From: Agromyces fucosus
GTDB taxonomy: Bacteria; Actinomycetota; Actinomycetes; Actinomycetales; Microbacteriaceae
Length of the DNA: 64,000 nt
NCBI RefSeq assembly: GCF_004134865.1
Contig: NZ_SDPO01000002.1
Span: 372,001-436,000 of the forward strand
Reading direction: 5' to 3'
Positions 28,774-38,402 of the stretch are shown one piece after another. Under the pieces are notes generated by a model. It was not told the origin of the DNA. It made no database searches and worked only from the letters and a program-made list of their open reading frames with translations. The stretch's first letter is position 1; each line of letters starts with the position of its first letter. The position numbers and the translations under genes are program-made.

Positions 28774-29715
28774 TCATCGCCGCGGCACGCCGAACTCCGT
28801 GAGCAGCCCGTGCAGGTCCCGCGGCGACCACACCGTCGACCAGCCCCACCGCGCCATCCGTTCACCGCGGCGACGCAGCTCGTCTTCACGGAGCTTCTCC
28901 TCGTACACGACCTGCGCGGGGTCGAGCCCGCTGACCGATCGACTGCGCGAGTACTTCAGGCGACCGTCGAACTCGCCGATCAGTCGGATGCCCCGCCAAT
29001 AGAAGTCGACGAGCGCGAACGATCCACGGATGCCGTCGAACCGCACCTGCAGCTCGGGCGCGACGAAGCCGAGCTCGTGGATCCGCACCCGGCTGACGGA
29101 CTCGCCGGGGCTTCCCGAACGCTCGTCGGCGAAGCCGATCGCCTGTGCCGCCTTGGCCCGGCCGCGCACCGGGGCGACGAGCTCGAGCTCGAGCTGCAGC
29201 GCGCTCCGCGTGACCCCGGGCCTCGTCAACCCTGCGTCGAGCATCGGCACCGACCGAACGAGCGGCTCGCTGACCGCGACGTCGACGAGCGTGCGCAGCA
29301 GCGAGGTGCACGCCACTCCGTCGATCGTCTCGACCGTCGGCACGGGGCCGGCGCGACGGGCGGCGACGTGCGCGGTCCGTCGGCCCCCGGCGCGATGCTG
29401 GGCGGCCGTCTCGACGAGGGTCGGTGCGCGGCCGAGCATCGGAAGGCGATGCATCGCGGCGGCCGCACGATGCGAGACCACGAGCGGATGCCGCGCGGCG
29501 CCGGCCGTCGCGACGACGAGCCGGCGATACCGGTCATCGGGCGTCAGGGCCTGCCATTCATCGTGCTTCGCGTAGACGCCGGAGCGCACGCGCACGAGCA
29601 GTCCCCGCTGTTGGAGCCGCTGCACCGACGACGGGTGGACCCCGAGCTCTCGCAGGTCATGAGCTCGGATGAGGCCGCCACCGACCGCAGCGGCGAGTTC
29701 GATTCGTTCGTCCAT
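28774..29715 (-). CDS. AbiEi-type winged-helix protein with DUF559/Vsr-like nuclease-fold C-terminus
   Basis: A 313-residue protein. The N-terminal 80 residues (GLIRAHDLRELGVHPSSVQR, then RGLLVRVRSGVYA) match the AbiEi antitoxin winged helix. The C-terminal 100 residues carry ALVDFYW, LIGEFDGRLKYSR and EEKLREDELRRRG, the Asp...Glu-x-Asp...Lys layout of DUF559/Vsr-like PD-(D/E)xK folds. The ATG at 29715 starts at MDERIELAAAV; further upstream codons run through repeat DNA. No AbiEii toxin partner is adjacent, so it is an orphan. Role could be regulation, DNA cleavage in defence, or neither. It is bracketed by repeat arrays on one side and a palindromic copy on the other. Confidence 0.75.
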   Translation of the reverse strand: MDERIELAAAVGGGLIRAHDLRELGVHPSSVQRLQQRGLLVRVRSGVYAKHDEWQALTPDDRYRRLVVATAGAARHPLVVSHRAAAAMHRLPMLGRAPTLVETAAQHRAGGRRTAHVAARRAGPVPTVETIDGVACTSLLRTLVDVAVSEPLVRSVPMLDAGLTRPGVTRSALQLELELVAPVRGRAKAAQAIGFADERSGSPGESVSRVRIHELGFVAPELQVRFDGIRGSFALVDFYWRGIRLIGEFDGRLKYSRSRSVSGLDPAQVVYEEKLREDELRRRGERMARWGWSTVWSPRDLHGLLTEFGVPRR

Positions 29716-29807
29716 GGCGCGATGATCGCGGACCACGACCGGCTGCCGGCGGGCGGAGACGACCCCTGTGGCCGGGCAGGCGCATCGGCTCCTGGGGAGG
29801 CGGAGTC

Positions 29808-29869
29808 GGGACCACTCGTGTCGCACCGGACCCATGACATCCATGGTCCCGTGCGACACGAGTGGTCCC
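29808..29869. terminator. Palindromic element, copy 3, just after araA
   Basis: Two 25-bp arms (29808-29832 and 29845-29869) with one mismatch around CATGACATCCAT, beginning 17 bases after the araA stop. It fits the terminator of the arabinose operon and is the best-preserved copy of the repeat family. Confidence 0.7.
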
Positions 29870-29886
29870 GAGTGAACGCGTGCGGG

Positions 29887-31410
29887 TCAGAGCCCCTGCG
29901 CGAGTCGGTAGTACGCCTGGTTCCACCGCACCTCGCGCTGGAATCCGGGCAGCGTCGTCTCCTCGTCGATGACGAGCAGCTCGGCCTTGGCCATCTCGGC
30001 GAAGTCGCGGAACACCTCGACGCCCACCGCGGTCGACATGACCGTGTGGTGCGCGGCACCCGCCGTGAGCCACGCGGCGGCGCTCGTGTGGAAGTCGGGG
30101 GCCGGCTTCCAGACGGCGCGCCCGACGGGCAGCTTCGGCAGTGGATGCCGCAGCTCGACGTTCTCGACGACGTTCGCCGTGAGGCGGAAGCGGTCGCGCA
30201 TGTCGCTCAGCGCGACGACGACCGCAGGGCCCGGGTCGGCCGTGAAGACGAGACGCACGGGGTCGTCTTTTCCGCCGATGCCGAGGGGGTGGATCTCGAG
30301 CGTCGGCTTGGACGTCGTGAGCGACGGCGACACCTCGAGCATGTGCGCGCCGAGGATCAGCTCGTCGCCCGGCGTCATGTCGTACGTGTAGTCCTCCATG
30401 AGGCTCGCGCCGCCGGGCAGGCCCGCGCCCATGACGTTCGCGACGCGCACGAGGATGGCCGTCTTCCAGTCGCCCTCGGCGCCGAAGCCGTAGCCCTCGG
30501 CCATGAGCCGCTGCACCGCGAGCCCGGGCAGTTGCTTCAGCTCGCCGAGGTCCTCGAAGCTCGTGGTGAAGGCGCCGAAGCCCCCCTCCTCGAGGAAGGA
30601 GCGGAGCCCCAGCTCGATCGCCGCGCCGTCGCGCAGCGACTGGTGCCGCTCGCCGCCTGCGCGGAGCTCGGGCACGACCTCGTACAGCTCCTCGTACTCG
30701 GCGACGAGCGCGTCGACGTCGGCATCGGATGCCGCGGCGACCGCCGCCGCGAGCTCGTTGACGCCCCACGTGTTGACCTGCACGCCGAAGCGCAGCTCGG
30801 CCTCGGTCTTGTCGCCCTCGGTCACGGCGACGTAGCGCATGTTGTCGCCGAAGCGGGCGAGCTTCAGGCTGCGGGATGCCGCGAGGCCGGCCGCCGCCCG
30901 CTGCCATGTGCCGAGCTCGGCCTGCACGCGCGGGTCGCTCGCGTGGCCGACGACGGTCTTCCGCGGCACGCCGAGGCGGGTCTGGATGTACCCGAACTCG
31001 CGGTCGCCGTGCGCGGCCTGGTTGAGGTTCATGAAGTCGAAGTCGATCTCGCCCCACGGCAGCTCGACGTTCGCCTGCGTGTGCAGGTGCGCGAGCGGCT
31101 TCTGCAGCGCGTCGAGGCCCGCGATCCACATCTTCGCGGGGCTGAAGGTGTGCATCCATGCGACGAGGCCGATGACGTGATCGGCGGCGTTCGCCTCGAG
31201 CGCCGTGCGGCGGATCGCGTCGGAGTCGGTGAGCACGGGCTTCCAGACGATCTTCACAGGCACAGCGGATGCCGCGGCCAACGTCTCGGCGACCTGGCGC
31301 GACTGCTCGGCGACCTGCGCGAGGGTCTCGGGCCCGTACAGGTGCTGGCTGCCGGTGAGGAACCAGACCTCGTAGCCGTCGAGTGAGGTGGTGAGCGGAG
31401 TGCGAGCCAT
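29887..31410 (-). CDS. araA: L-arabinose isomerase
   Basis: A 507-residue isomerase converting L-arabinose to L-ribulose in the cytoplasm, with Mn-dependent chemistry known for the family. It opens [20 protein letters not shown], has [16 protein letters not shown] and the C-terminal [12 protein letters not shown] with the metal-binding His. Length is typical (about 500). GAAGGATCC precedes the ATG. It is the last gene of the ara cluster, 59 bases after araB. Confidence 0.96.
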   Translation of the reverse strand: MARTPLTTSLDGYEVWFLTGSQHLYGPETLAQVAEQSRQVAETLAAASAVPVKIVWKPVLTDSDAIRRTALEANAADHVIGLVAWMHTFSPAKMWIAGLDALQKPLAHLHTQANVELPWGEIDFDFMNLNQAAHGDREFGYIQTRLGVPRKTVVGHASDPRVQAELGTWQRAAAGLAASRSLKLARFGDNMRYVAVTEGDKTEAELRFGVQVNTWGVNELAAAVAAASDADVDALVAEYEELYEVVPELRAGGERHQSLRDGAAIELGLRSFLEEGGFGAFTTSFEDLGELKQLPGLAVQRLMAEGYGFGAEGDWKTAILVRVANVMGAGLPGGASLMEDYTYDMTPGDELILGAHMLEVSPSLTTSKPTLEIHPLGIGGKDDPVRLVFTADPGPAVVVALSDMRDRFRLTANVVENVELRHPLPKLPVGRAVWKPAPDFHTSAAAWLTAGAAHHTVMSTAVGVEVFRDFAEMAKAELLVIDEETTLPGFQREVRWNQAYYRLAQGL

Positions 31411-31442
31411 GGTGGATCCTTCTGGTTCAGTGGAGGTGCTGT

Positions 31443-31461
31443 GCGCTGAGCTTGTCGAAGC
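31443..31461. repeat. Short dispersed repeat core GAGCTTGTCGAAG
   Basis: A copy of an AGCYYGTCGAAG core in the araB-araA gap. Similar cores form the stem at 10856-10906 and occur inside a gene at 58661-58682. Confidence 0.45.
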
Positions 31462-31469
31462 GGAGGCGA

Positions 31470-33080
31470 TCAGAGCGAGCTGACGGCGGCGACCTCGATG
31501 GCGAGGCCCGAGCGGTAGCGGTCGAGATAGGCGGCGAAGCCGGCGACATCCGCTGGGTCGGGGTCGATCGTGGAGAAGCCGGCATCGGCGAAGACCTCGT
31601 CGCGCAGGTAGTCGACGAGCCCGGTGCCGGCCGGTGCGGTGAGGTACGACGCGAGCACGGCGATGCCCCAGGCACCGCCCTCCGACGCCGTCTCGCCGAC
31701 GGCGACGGGTGCATCGAGCGCTCCGGCGAGCAGTCGCTGGGCGACCCCGGCCGTGCGGAAGATGCCGCCGTGCGCATACATGCGGTCGAGCTCGACGCCT
31801 TCGCCGGCGAGCACGCGCATGCCGAGCGCGAGGGTGCCGTACACGCCGTAGAGCTGCGCGCGCATGAGGTTCGCGAGTGTGAGCCGGCTGTCGGGGCTGC
31901 GGACGATGAGCGGCCGCCCTTCGTCGAGGCCCGCGATGGGTTCGCCCGCGAGGTGGTTGTAGGCGATCACGCCGCCGGCATCCGCCTCGCCCTCGAGCGC
32001 TTCGAAGAAGAGCGCCTCGAAGACCGCGTCGCCGTCGGAGCGAGCGCCGGTCAGCTCGGCGAATCGCGAGAACACGCCCGCCCACGCGGCGAGTTCGCTG
32101 GCCCCGTTGTTGCAGTGCACCATCGCGACGGGGTCGCCGGCCGGCGTCGTCACGAGGTCGAGTTCGTGGTGCACGTGCTCGAGCGGGCGCTCGAGCACGA
32201 CCATCGCGAAGATGCTCGTGCCCGCGCTGACGTTGCCCGTGCGCGGGGCGACGGCGTTCGTCGCCACCATGCCGGTGCCGGCGTCGCCTTCGGGCGGGCA
32301 GAGCGGAGCGCCGCCCTGCAGGGCGCCGGAGGGATCGAGGAGCGCGGCCCCGGCATCCGTGAGCCGGCCGGCCTCCTGGCCGGCTACGAGCACCTCGGGC
32401 AGCAGCTCGGCGACCCGGAGCCCGGGCGCGCGCTCGGCGACGAGGTCGTCGTACACCGCGAGCAGCCGACCGTCGTAGTCGTTCGTCGCCGGATCGATCG
32501 GGAACATGCCCGAGGCATCCCCGACGCCGATCGCCTTGCGGCCGGTGAGGCGCCAGTGCACGTACCCGGCGAGCGTCGTGACGAAATCGAGCTCGGGCAC
32601 GTGCGACTCGGCGTCGAGCACGGCCTGGTGCAGGTGCGCGATCGACCAGCGCAGCGGGATGTTGAGGCCGAACCGCTCGGTGAGCTCCGCCGATGCCCGG
32701 CCCGTCGAGGTGTTCCGCCAGGTGCGGAAGGGCACGAGCAGCTCGCCCGCGTCGTCGAACGCGAGGTAGCCGTGCATCATGGCGGAGACGCCGATCGCGC
32801 CGAAGCTCTGCGGCTCGAGGTCGTGACGGCGTCGGGTGTCAGCGACGAGGTCGGCGTAGGCCGCCTGCAGTCCCGACCAGACGTCGTCGAGCGAGTACGT
32901 CCACGTGCGGTCCTCGAAGCGGTTCTCCCACTCGTGGCTGCCGACCGCGAGCACGTCGCCCGGGTGCTCGCCGACGAGGCACAGCTTGATGCGGGTCGAG
33001 CCGAGCTCGATGCCGAGGCTCGTGCGCCCATCACCGATCGCTCTGGCGGCCGGGCTCATGGGGGTGTCCGATGTGGGCAT
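31470..33080 (-). CDS. araB: FGGY-family kinase, probable L-ribulokinase
   Basis: A 536-residue carbohydrate kinase. [16 protein letters not shown] at the N-terminus is the FGGY phosphate loop; [16 protein letters not shown] and the C-terminal [20 protein letters not shown] match the family. Its placement next to araA and araD gives phosphorylation of L-ribulose as the likely role. It is of the xylulokinase-like type rather than the E. coli AraB type, so specificity is inferred from context. AGGAGA precedes the ATG. Confidence 0.87.
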   Translation of the reverse strand: MPTSDTPMSPAARAIGDGRTSLGIELGSTRIKLCLVGEHPGDVLAVGSHEWENRFEDRTWTYSLDDVWSGLQAAYADLVADTRRRHDLEPQSFGAIGVSAMMHGYLAFDDAGELLVPFRTWRNTSTGRASAELTERFGLNIPLRWSIAHLHQAVLDAESHVPELDFVTTLAGYVHWRLTGRKAIGVGDASGMFPIDPATNDYDGRLLAVYDDLVAERAPGLRVAELLPEVLVAGQEAGRLTDAGAALLDPSGALQGGAPLCPPEGDAGTGMVATNAVAPRTGNVSAGTSIFAMVVLERPLEHVHHELDLVTTPAGDPVAMVHCNNGASELAAWAGVFSRFAELTGARSDGDAVFEALFFEALEGEADAGGVIAYNHLAGEPIAGLDEGRPLIVRSPDSRLTLANLMRAQLYGVYGTLALGMRVLAGEGVELDRMYAHGGIFRTAGVAQRLLAGALDAPVAVGETASEGGAWGIAVLASYLTAPAGTGLVDYLRDEVFADAGFSTIDPDPADVAGFAAYLDRYRSGLAIEVAAVSSL

Positions 33081-33159
33081 CGTGGTGCATCTCCTGCCTG
33101 CCCGGTTCCGTGCTGGTGAGGGACGGATGCGGGCAGCATCCGCCCCTCACCGCGAGGTG

Positions 33160-34419
33160 TTACTGGCCGCCTGCGCGACGCTTGTTGTAGACGTCGAACG
33201 CGACGGCGAGCAGCAGCACGAGGCCCTTCACGGCCTGCTGCCACTCGATGCCGATGCCCATGATCGACATGCCGTTGTTGAGCACGCCGATGATCAGACC
33301 ACCGATGATCGCGCCGCCGATCGTGCCGACGCCGCCCTGCACCGCGGCTCCACCGATGAAGGCCGCCGAGATCGCCTCGAGCTCGAAGCCGTCACCGGCC
33401 TTCGGGCCGGCGAGGTTCAGTCGCGCGGTGAAGATGAGGCCGGCGAGCGCCGCGAGGGTGCCCATGTTGACGAACAGCCAGAAGTCGACCCGACGGGTCT
33501 TGATGCCCGACAGCTCCGCCGCGTGGCGGTTGCCGCCGATCGCGTAGATGTGACGGCCGAACACCGTGCGGTTCATCACGATGCCGTACACGAGGATGAG
33601 CACGGCGAGGATGATGAGCGTGACGGGGATGCCCTTGTACGAGGCGAGCGAGTAGGCGAAGAAGCCGATCGCGGCCGAGACGAGCACGAGCTTCGTGATG
33701 AACCACGCCATGGGCTCGACCTCTTGGCCGTACTTCTGGCGGCCGCGACGGGTGCGCACCTGCTGCACGATGAGGGCGATGATCGCGATCGCACCGACGC
33801 CGAGCGTGAGCGGATCGATCTCGAACTCTCCGAAGAGGTCGGTGAGGAACCCGTTGCCGAGTGCGCGGTACTCGGCGGGGAACGAACCGATGTTCGCGTT
33901 GCCGAGCACGACGAGGGCGAGGCCTCGGAAGATGAGCATGCCGGCCAGTGTCACGATGAACGCCGGGATGCCCACGTAGGCGATCCAGAAGCCCTGCCAG
34001 ACGCCGACGAGCGCGCCGATCGCGAGCGACAGGATGACCGAGAGCCACCACGGGAGGCCCCATTGCACGGCGAACACGCCTGAGCAGGCGCCGACGAACG
34101 CCGCGACCGAACCGACCGAGAGGTCGATGTGGCCCGCGATGATCACCATGACCATGCCGATCGCGAGCACGAGGATGTACCCGTTCTGCACGATCAGGTT
34201 CGAGATGTTCTGCGGCCGCAGCAGGATGCCGTCGGTCAGGATCGCGAACAGCACGACCACCGCGATGAGCGCGATGAAGATGCCGTTCTTGCCGAGGTCG
34301 GCGAGGATGTGGCTGAGCCACTGCGTGAACCGGTTGTCGCTCGGGTTGATGTTGCCGCCGACGGCGTTCGATTCGCCGGTCGGCCCGGTCGGGGTTTGGG
34401 TCGGGGTGGGATTCGACAT
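33160..34419 (-). CDS. gguB: Multiple-monosaccharide ABC permease, GguB/MmsB type
   Basis: A 419-residue CUT2 permease, longer than RbsC because of an inserted cytoplasmic segment (RTRRGRQKYGQEVEPM) near residues 225-245, a feature of XylH/GguB permeases. The GHIDLSVGSVAAFVGA motif near residue 94 and AIGGNRHAAELSG near 300 are typical. It works with GguA and the ChvE-like binding protein to import L-arabinose and perhaps other sugars. Confidence 0.9.
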   Translation of the reverse strand: MSNPTPTQTPTGPTGESNAVGGNINPSDNRFTQWLSHILADLGKNGIFIALIAVVVLFAILTDGILLRPQNISNLIVQNGYILVLAIGMVMVIIAGHIDLSVGSVAAFVGACSGVFAVQWGLPWWLSVILSLAIGALVGVWQGFWIAYVGIPAFIVTLAGMLIFRGLALVVLGNANIGSFPAEYRALGNGFLTDLFGEFEIDPLTLGVGAIAIIALIVQQVRTRRGRQKYGQEVEPMAWFITKLVLVSAAIGFFAYSLASYKGIPVTLIILAVLILVYGIVMNRTVFGRHIYAIGGNRHAAELSGIKTRRVDFWLFVNMGTLAALAGLIFTARLNLAGPKAGDGFELEAISAAFIGGAAVQGGVGTIGGAIIGGLIIGVLNNGMSIMGIGIEWQQAVKGLVLLLAVAFDVYNKRRAGGQ

Positions 34420-34445
34420 GGGATTCTCCTGGTGGTCCGCCGGCG

Positions 34446-35975
34446 TCAGCGGGGCTTTTCCATGGTCATGAGCTTGAGCATCGCTTCGGGCGTGGCGTCG
34501 GCGATCGGGAGTTCACCCGTGATGCGGCCCTCGGAGAGCGCGTACACGCGATCGGAGATGCCGAGCAGTTCGGGCAGCTCGGACGAGATCACGATGATGC
34601 CCTTGCCCGCTGCTGCGAGGCGATTGATGATCGAGTAGATCTCGTACTTGGCGCCCACGTCGATGCCGCGGGTGGGTTCGTCGAGGATGAGCACGTCGGG
34701 GTCGGCGTAGATCCACTTCGACAGCACGACCTTCTGCTGGTTGCCACCCGAGAGCTTGCCCGTCTTCACGAGCACGTTCGGCGCCTTGATGTTCATCGAG
34801 GTGCGGTACTCGTTGGCGACCCGGTACTCCTCGTTGTCGTGCACGAGGCCGAACTTCTCGAGCTTCTTCAGCGACGCCATCGAGATGTTGCGCTTGATGT
34901 CCTCGATGAGGTTGAGGCCGTAGGTCTTGCGGTCCTCCGTCGCGTAGGCGATGCCGTGCTCGATCGCCTCGGCGACCGTACGGGTCTTGATCTCCTTGCC
35001 GCGGAGGAAGACGCGTCCGGAGATCTTCGAGCCGTACGACTGCCCGAACAGGCTCATCGCGAACTCGGTGCGCCCAGCGCCCATGAGTCCGGCGATGCCG
35101 ACGATCTCACCGGCGCGAACATTGAGGTTGACCTTGTCGACCATCACTCGCGACGTGTCCTGCGGGTGGTGCGCGGACCAGTCCTCGACCCGCAGCAGCT
35201 CCTCGCCGATGTGGGGCGTGTGGTCGGGGTAGCGGTGCTCGAGGTCCCGGCCGACCATGTCCTTGATGATGCGGTCTTCGGTGACGTCGTTCTTCGCGAT
35301 CGTCTCGATGGTCTTGCCGTCGCGGATGACGGTGACCGAGTCGGCGACCTTCTTGATCTCGTTGAGCTTGTGGCTGATGATGATCGACGTGATGCCCTGG
35401 CCCTTGAGGTGCAGGATCAGGTCGAGCAGGTGATCGGAGTCCTCGTCGTTGAGCGCGGCCGTCGGCTCGTCGAGGATCAGCAGCTTCACTTCCTTCGAGA
35501 GCGCCTTCGCGATCTCGACGAGCTGCTGCTTGCCGACGCCGATGTCCATGATCTTCGTCGTGGGGTTCTCGCGGAGTCCGACGCGGGCGAGGAGCTTCGA
35601 TGCCTCGAAGTTCGTCTTGTTCCAGTCGATCAGGCCGCCGCGGCCCTTCTGCTCGTTGTTGAGGAAGATGTTCTCGGCGATCGAGAGGTAGGGGCTCAGG
35701 GCGAGCTCCTGGTGGATGATGACGATGCCCTTGGCCTCACTGTCCGTGAGGTCGCGGAACTCGACCGTCTCGTTCTCGAAGACGATGTCGCCGTCGTAGG
35801 TGCCGTGCGGGTAGACACCCGAGAGCACCTTCATGAGGGTCGACTTGCCGGCGCCGTTCTCGCCGCAGATCGCGTGCACTTCACCGCGTGCGACGGAGAG
35901 GTTGACGTTGGCGAGGGCTTTCACGCCCGGGAACGTCTTCGTGATGCCGCGCATCTCGAGAATGTCTGTGGTCAT
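34446..35975 (-). CDS. gguA: Multiple-monosaccharide ABC ATPase, GguA/MmsA type
   Basis: A 509-residue ATPase with two NBDs: Walker [10 protein letters not shown] near residue 38 and [13 protein letters not shown] in the first, [14 protein letters not shown] and [12 protein letters not shown] in the second. [10 protein letters not shown] shows the usual degenerate second Walker A of sugar ATPases. It powers the ChvE/GguB importer. The gap to the upstream binding-protein gene contains a large inverted repeat. Confidence 0.93.
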   Translation of the reverse strand: MTTDILEMRGITKTFPGVKALANVNLSVARGEVHAICGENGAGKSTLMKVLSGVYPHGTYDGDIVFENETVEFRDLTDSEAKGIVIIHQELALSPYLSIAENIFLNNEQKGRGGLIDWNKTNFEASKLLARVGLRENPTTKIMDIGVGKQQLVEIAKALSKEVKLLILDEPTAALNDEDSDHLLDLILHLKGQGITSIIISHKLNEIKKVADSVTVIRDGKTIETIAKNDVTEDRIIKDMVGRDLEHRYPDHTPHIGEELLRVEDWSAHHPQDTSRVMVDKVNLNVRAGEIVGIAGLMGAGRTEFAMSLFGQSYGSKISGRVFLRGKEIKTRTVAEAIEHGIAYATEDRKTYGLNLIEDIKRNISMASLKKLEKFGLVHDNEEYRVANEYRTSMNIKAPNVLVKTGKLSGGNQQKVVLSKWIYADPDVLILDEPTRGIDVGAKYEIYSIINRLAAAGKGIIVISSELPELLGISDRVYALSEGRITGELPIADATPEAMLKLMTMEKPR

Positions 35976-36010
35976 CTCTGCTCCTGCTGCTCCTGCTCCA
36001 TTGCCGGGAC

Positions 36011-36108
36011 CGCCGGTCGAGTAGCGAGCGAAGCCCGCGTATCGAGACCTGGTCGAGAGCGTAGTCCCGTTGGTCCCGATACGCGGCTCCGCCGCTACTC
36101 GACCGGCG
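36011..36108. terminator. Large imperfect stem-loop between the chvE-like and gguA genes
   Basis: Arms 36011-36049 and 36072-36108 pair over about 37 bases: 16 identical outer pairs (starting CGCCGGTCGAGTAGCG), some central slippage, then GCGTATCG and GACC. It resembles the GGTCTCGATACG...CTACTCGACC type of dispersed actinobacterial repeat I recall. Its position right after the binding-protein stop suits mRNA stabilisation or partial termination. Confidence 0.65.
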
Positions 36109-36119
36109 AAGTCACCTGA

Positions 36120-37253
36120 CTAGCCGTTGATTTCCTCTTCGGTCCAGTAGCCGCTGTCGACGAGGACCTCGGTGATGTTGTCCTTGACGACGATCTGCGA
36201 CTCGAGGAGGTACGACGGGACGACCTTCTTGCCGTTGTCGTAGTCGGTCGTGTTGTTGACCTCGACCTCTTCACCGTTCAGGATCGAGGACGCCATGTCG
36301 ACGGCGACCTCGGCGAGCTTGCGGGTGTCCTTGAAGATGGTCGCGAACTGCTCACCCGAGTTGATCGCCTTGACCGAGTCGATCTCGGCGTCCTGGCCCG
36401 AGATGATCGGCCACTCGGCGCCGACGCTGTAGCCGGCGTCGGTGAGGGCCGAGATGATGCCGCGCGAGAGGCCGTCGTAGGGCGAGAGCACCGCGTTGAC
36501 CTTCGAGCCGTCGGAGTAGGTCGACGTGAGGATGTTCTCCATGCGCTCCTGGGCGACTTCGCCGTCCCAGCGGAGGATGGCTGCCTGCTCGAAGTCGGTC
36601 TGACCCGACTTCACGACGAGCGTGCCGTCATCGATCAGCGGCTGGAGCACGTCCATCGCACCGTTCCAGAAGAACGTGGCGTTGTTGTCATCGGGCGAAC
36701 CGGCGAACAGCTCGATGTTGAACGGGCCGGCGGGGGCGTCCGCGGCGGGCGCGCCCTCGAGGTCCGTGAGGCCGAGGCCGTTCAGGAGCGAGGTGGCCTG
36801 CTGCTGGCCGACGACGAAGTTGTCGAACGACGCGTAGTAGTCGACGTTCTCCGAGTCGCGGATGAGGCGGTCGTAGGCGATGACGGGGATGTCGGCGTCG
36901 GCCGCGTCCTGCAGCACCTGCGAGAGCGTGGTGCCGTCGATCGAGGCGATGATCAGGGCTTCGGCACCCTTGGTGATCATGTTCTCGATCTGCGAGACCT
37001 GCGTGGGGATGTCGTCCTCTGCGTACTGGAGGTCGACCTTGAAGCCCTGCTCCTCGAGCTGCTCCTTGACGGCGTTGCCGTCCTGGATCCAGCGCTCGGA
37101 GCTCTTCGTGGGCATCGCGACGCCGATGAGGCCGCCGTCGCCGCCGCCGTCGCCGCCGTCGCTGCCGGAGCCGGAGCCGCCCGAGCACGCGGCGAGCGCG
37201 AGCATCGAGCCGACCGCGATCGTTGCGAGAAGCACCTTCTTCGTGTTCTTCAC
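36120..37253 (-). CDS. chvE: ChvE-type multiple-sugar-binding lipoprotein
   Basis: A binding protein of about 377 residues. A GTG at 37253 is chosen since AAAGGAA lies about 6 bases upstream and the sequence then begins [17 protein letters not shown], with lipobox LAAC near residues 20-23; an ATG at 37280 would add nine residues. After a Gly/Ser/Asp-rich linker the type I fold starts [17 protein letters not shown], the ChvE signature, followed by AYDRLIRDS. It delivers L-arabinose or related sugars to GguAB. The acidic Gly-rich linker is unusually repetitive. Confidence 0.9.
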   Translation of the reverse strand: MKNTKKVLLATIAVGSMLALAACSGGSGSGSDGGDGGGDGGLIGVAMPTKSSERWIQDGNAVKEQLEEQGFKVDLQYAEDDIPTQVSQIENMITKGAEALIIASIDGTTLSQVLQDAADADIPVIAYDRLIRDSENVDYYASFDNFVVGQQQATSLLNGLGLTDLEGAPAADAPAGPFNIELFAGSPDDNNATFFWNGAMDVLQPLIDDGTLVVKSGQTDFEQAAILRWDGEVAQERMENILTSTYSDGSKVNAVLSPYDGLSRGIISALTDAGYSVGAEWPIISGQDAEIDSVKAINSGEQFATIFKDTRKLAEVAVDMASSILNGEEVEVNNTTDYDNGKKVVPSYLLESQIVVKDNITEVLVDSGYWTEEEING

Positions 37254-37371
37254 GGTGTTTCCTTTCACTGTGTCATTCATTGGGACGTCATTGTCTTGGT
37301 GACAGTCGGAGTCGACCGCGTCCACGTCGGTCGTCTCCCCTCGCGCCGGCCGCTGAAGGCGGTCGCAAGTC

Positions 37372-38097
37372 TCAGGTGGGGTGTTTCATCTCACGACGGG
37401 CGTCGGTCGTCTGCCCGTAGACGTTCTGGTAGCGGTCGAAGAGCCGATCGATCGACTCCTGCGGAATCGGGATCAGCGGACCGGCCTCCCGTGCGAGGTG
37501 CACGGTGCGCGCGACATCCTCGACCATGACCGCGGCCTTCACCGCGTCCTTCGCCGAGGTCCCGATCGTGAACGGGCCGTGGTTCTGCATCAGCACGGCG
37601 CGGCTGCGGTGGCCCGAGAGGGTCTCGACGATGCCGCGGCCGATCGAGTCGTCGCCGATGATCGCGAACGGGCCGACCGGGATCGGCCCACCGAACTCGT
37701 CGGCCATCGCGGTGATGACGCACGGGATCTCTTCACCCCGTGCCGCCCAGGCGGTGGCGTAGGTCGAGTGCGTGTGCACGACGCCGCCCACCTCGGGCAT
37801 GTTGCGGTACACGTAGGCGTGCGCGGCGGTGTCGGACGAGGGGCTGCGCTCGGCACCGGGAGTGCCCTCGACGACGTTGCCGTCGAGGTCGCAGAGGATC
37901 ATGTTCTCGGGTGCGAGGTCGTCGTAGGCGACGCCCGAGGGCTTGATGACGAAGAGTTCGGCGCCGGGCACACGGCCCGACACATTGCCTCCGGTCCACA
38001 CGACGAGGTCGTAGCGGGAGAGCTCGGCGTGCAGGCGTGCGACCTCGGCGCGAACCCTCGCGATGGCGACCTCGATCTGCGGTCCGAAGGTGCTCAT
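37372..38097 (-). CDS. araD: L-ribulose-5-phosphate 4-epimerase
   Basis: A 241-residue class II aldolase-fold epimerase that converts L-ribulose 5-phosphate to D-xylulose 5-phosphate, completing the araA-araB-araD route. Motifs: [42 protein letters not shown] with the Zn-binding His pair, and [10 protein letters not shown] with the third His. The ATG at 38097 gives the family's usual start and overlaps the stop of a short upstream frame as ATGA, so translation is probably coupled to that leader. It lacks a good ribosome site of its own. Confidence 0.95.
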   Translation of the reverse strand: MSTFGPQIEVAIARVRAEVARLHAELSRYDLVVWTGGNVSGRVPGAELFVIKPSGVAYDDLAPENMILCDLDGNVVEGTPGAERSPSSDTAAHAYVYRNMPEVGGVVHTHSTYATAWAARGEEIPCVITAMADEFGGPIPVGPFAIIGDDSIGRGIVETLSGHRSRAVLMQNHGPFTIGTSAKDAVKAAVMVEDVARTVHLAREAGPLIPIPQESIDRLFDRYQNVYGQTTDARREMKHPT

Positions 38098-38183
38098 GCG
38101 CACCGCCCCGATGCCGGCGTGCATGCGCCCGTCGAGCCTGCGAGCGTGTCGCATCGCATCGTCGGAACGGCGCTGGTCTGCAC
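38094..38183 (-). CDS. 29-residue leader peptide coupled to araD
   Basis: A short frame starting at GTG with an excellent GAAGGAG ribosome site 6 bases upstream and ending in a TGA that overlaps the araD ATG (ATGA). The peptide contains three Cys (at 11, 21 and 28) and many Thr, Ser and Ala. It lies between the promoter/operator and araD. It may exist only to bring ribosomes to araD, or may respond to an amino acid. I know of no family. Confidence 0.5.
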   Translation of the reverse strand: MQTSAVPTMRCDTLAGSTGACTPASGRCA

Positions 38184-38228
38184 GTGGGACTCCTTCGTCA
38201 GGGTGATCGCTGGCCATGTTCCGGATCG

Positions 38229-38244
38229 ATGTGACCGTTCACAT
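38229..38244. promoter_or_regulatory. LacI-type operator before araD
   Basis: ATGTGACCGTTCACAT, a 16-bp palindrome with one mismatch, centred about 10 bp downstream of the predicted transcription start of the ara operon. The neighbouring LacI gene is the likely binder. Confidence 0.7.
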
Positions 38245-38254
38245 GGCGTTGCTC

Positions 38255-38285
38255 ATGTTAGCCCGATGGCGGATCATCCTGTCAA
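38255..38285 (-). promoter_or_regulatory. Promoter of the ara operon
   Basis: On the minus strand a perfect -35 TTGACA (38280-38285) and -10 TAACAT (38255-38260) are separated by 19 bp. Transcription would start near 38248, just before the operator, leaving about 65 bases before the leader peptide. Confidence 0.6.
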
Positions 38286-38402
38286 CTCCGATTGGTCACG
38301 GAATCGTAACGACGCCGAAACCTGCGGCTGCGGAACTCCGCGGGCGACGGTCACGACCGCAGCGGCGGCTGCGAGCGCAACGGCGGCCCGAAGCGCCTCG
38401 GC

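Noticed and set aside
28259..28802. Open frames running through the repeat arrays, some with repeated peptide motifs
   Set aside because: Frames are open in several phases because stops are rare in this GC-rich repeat; no ribosome site or family feature supports translation.
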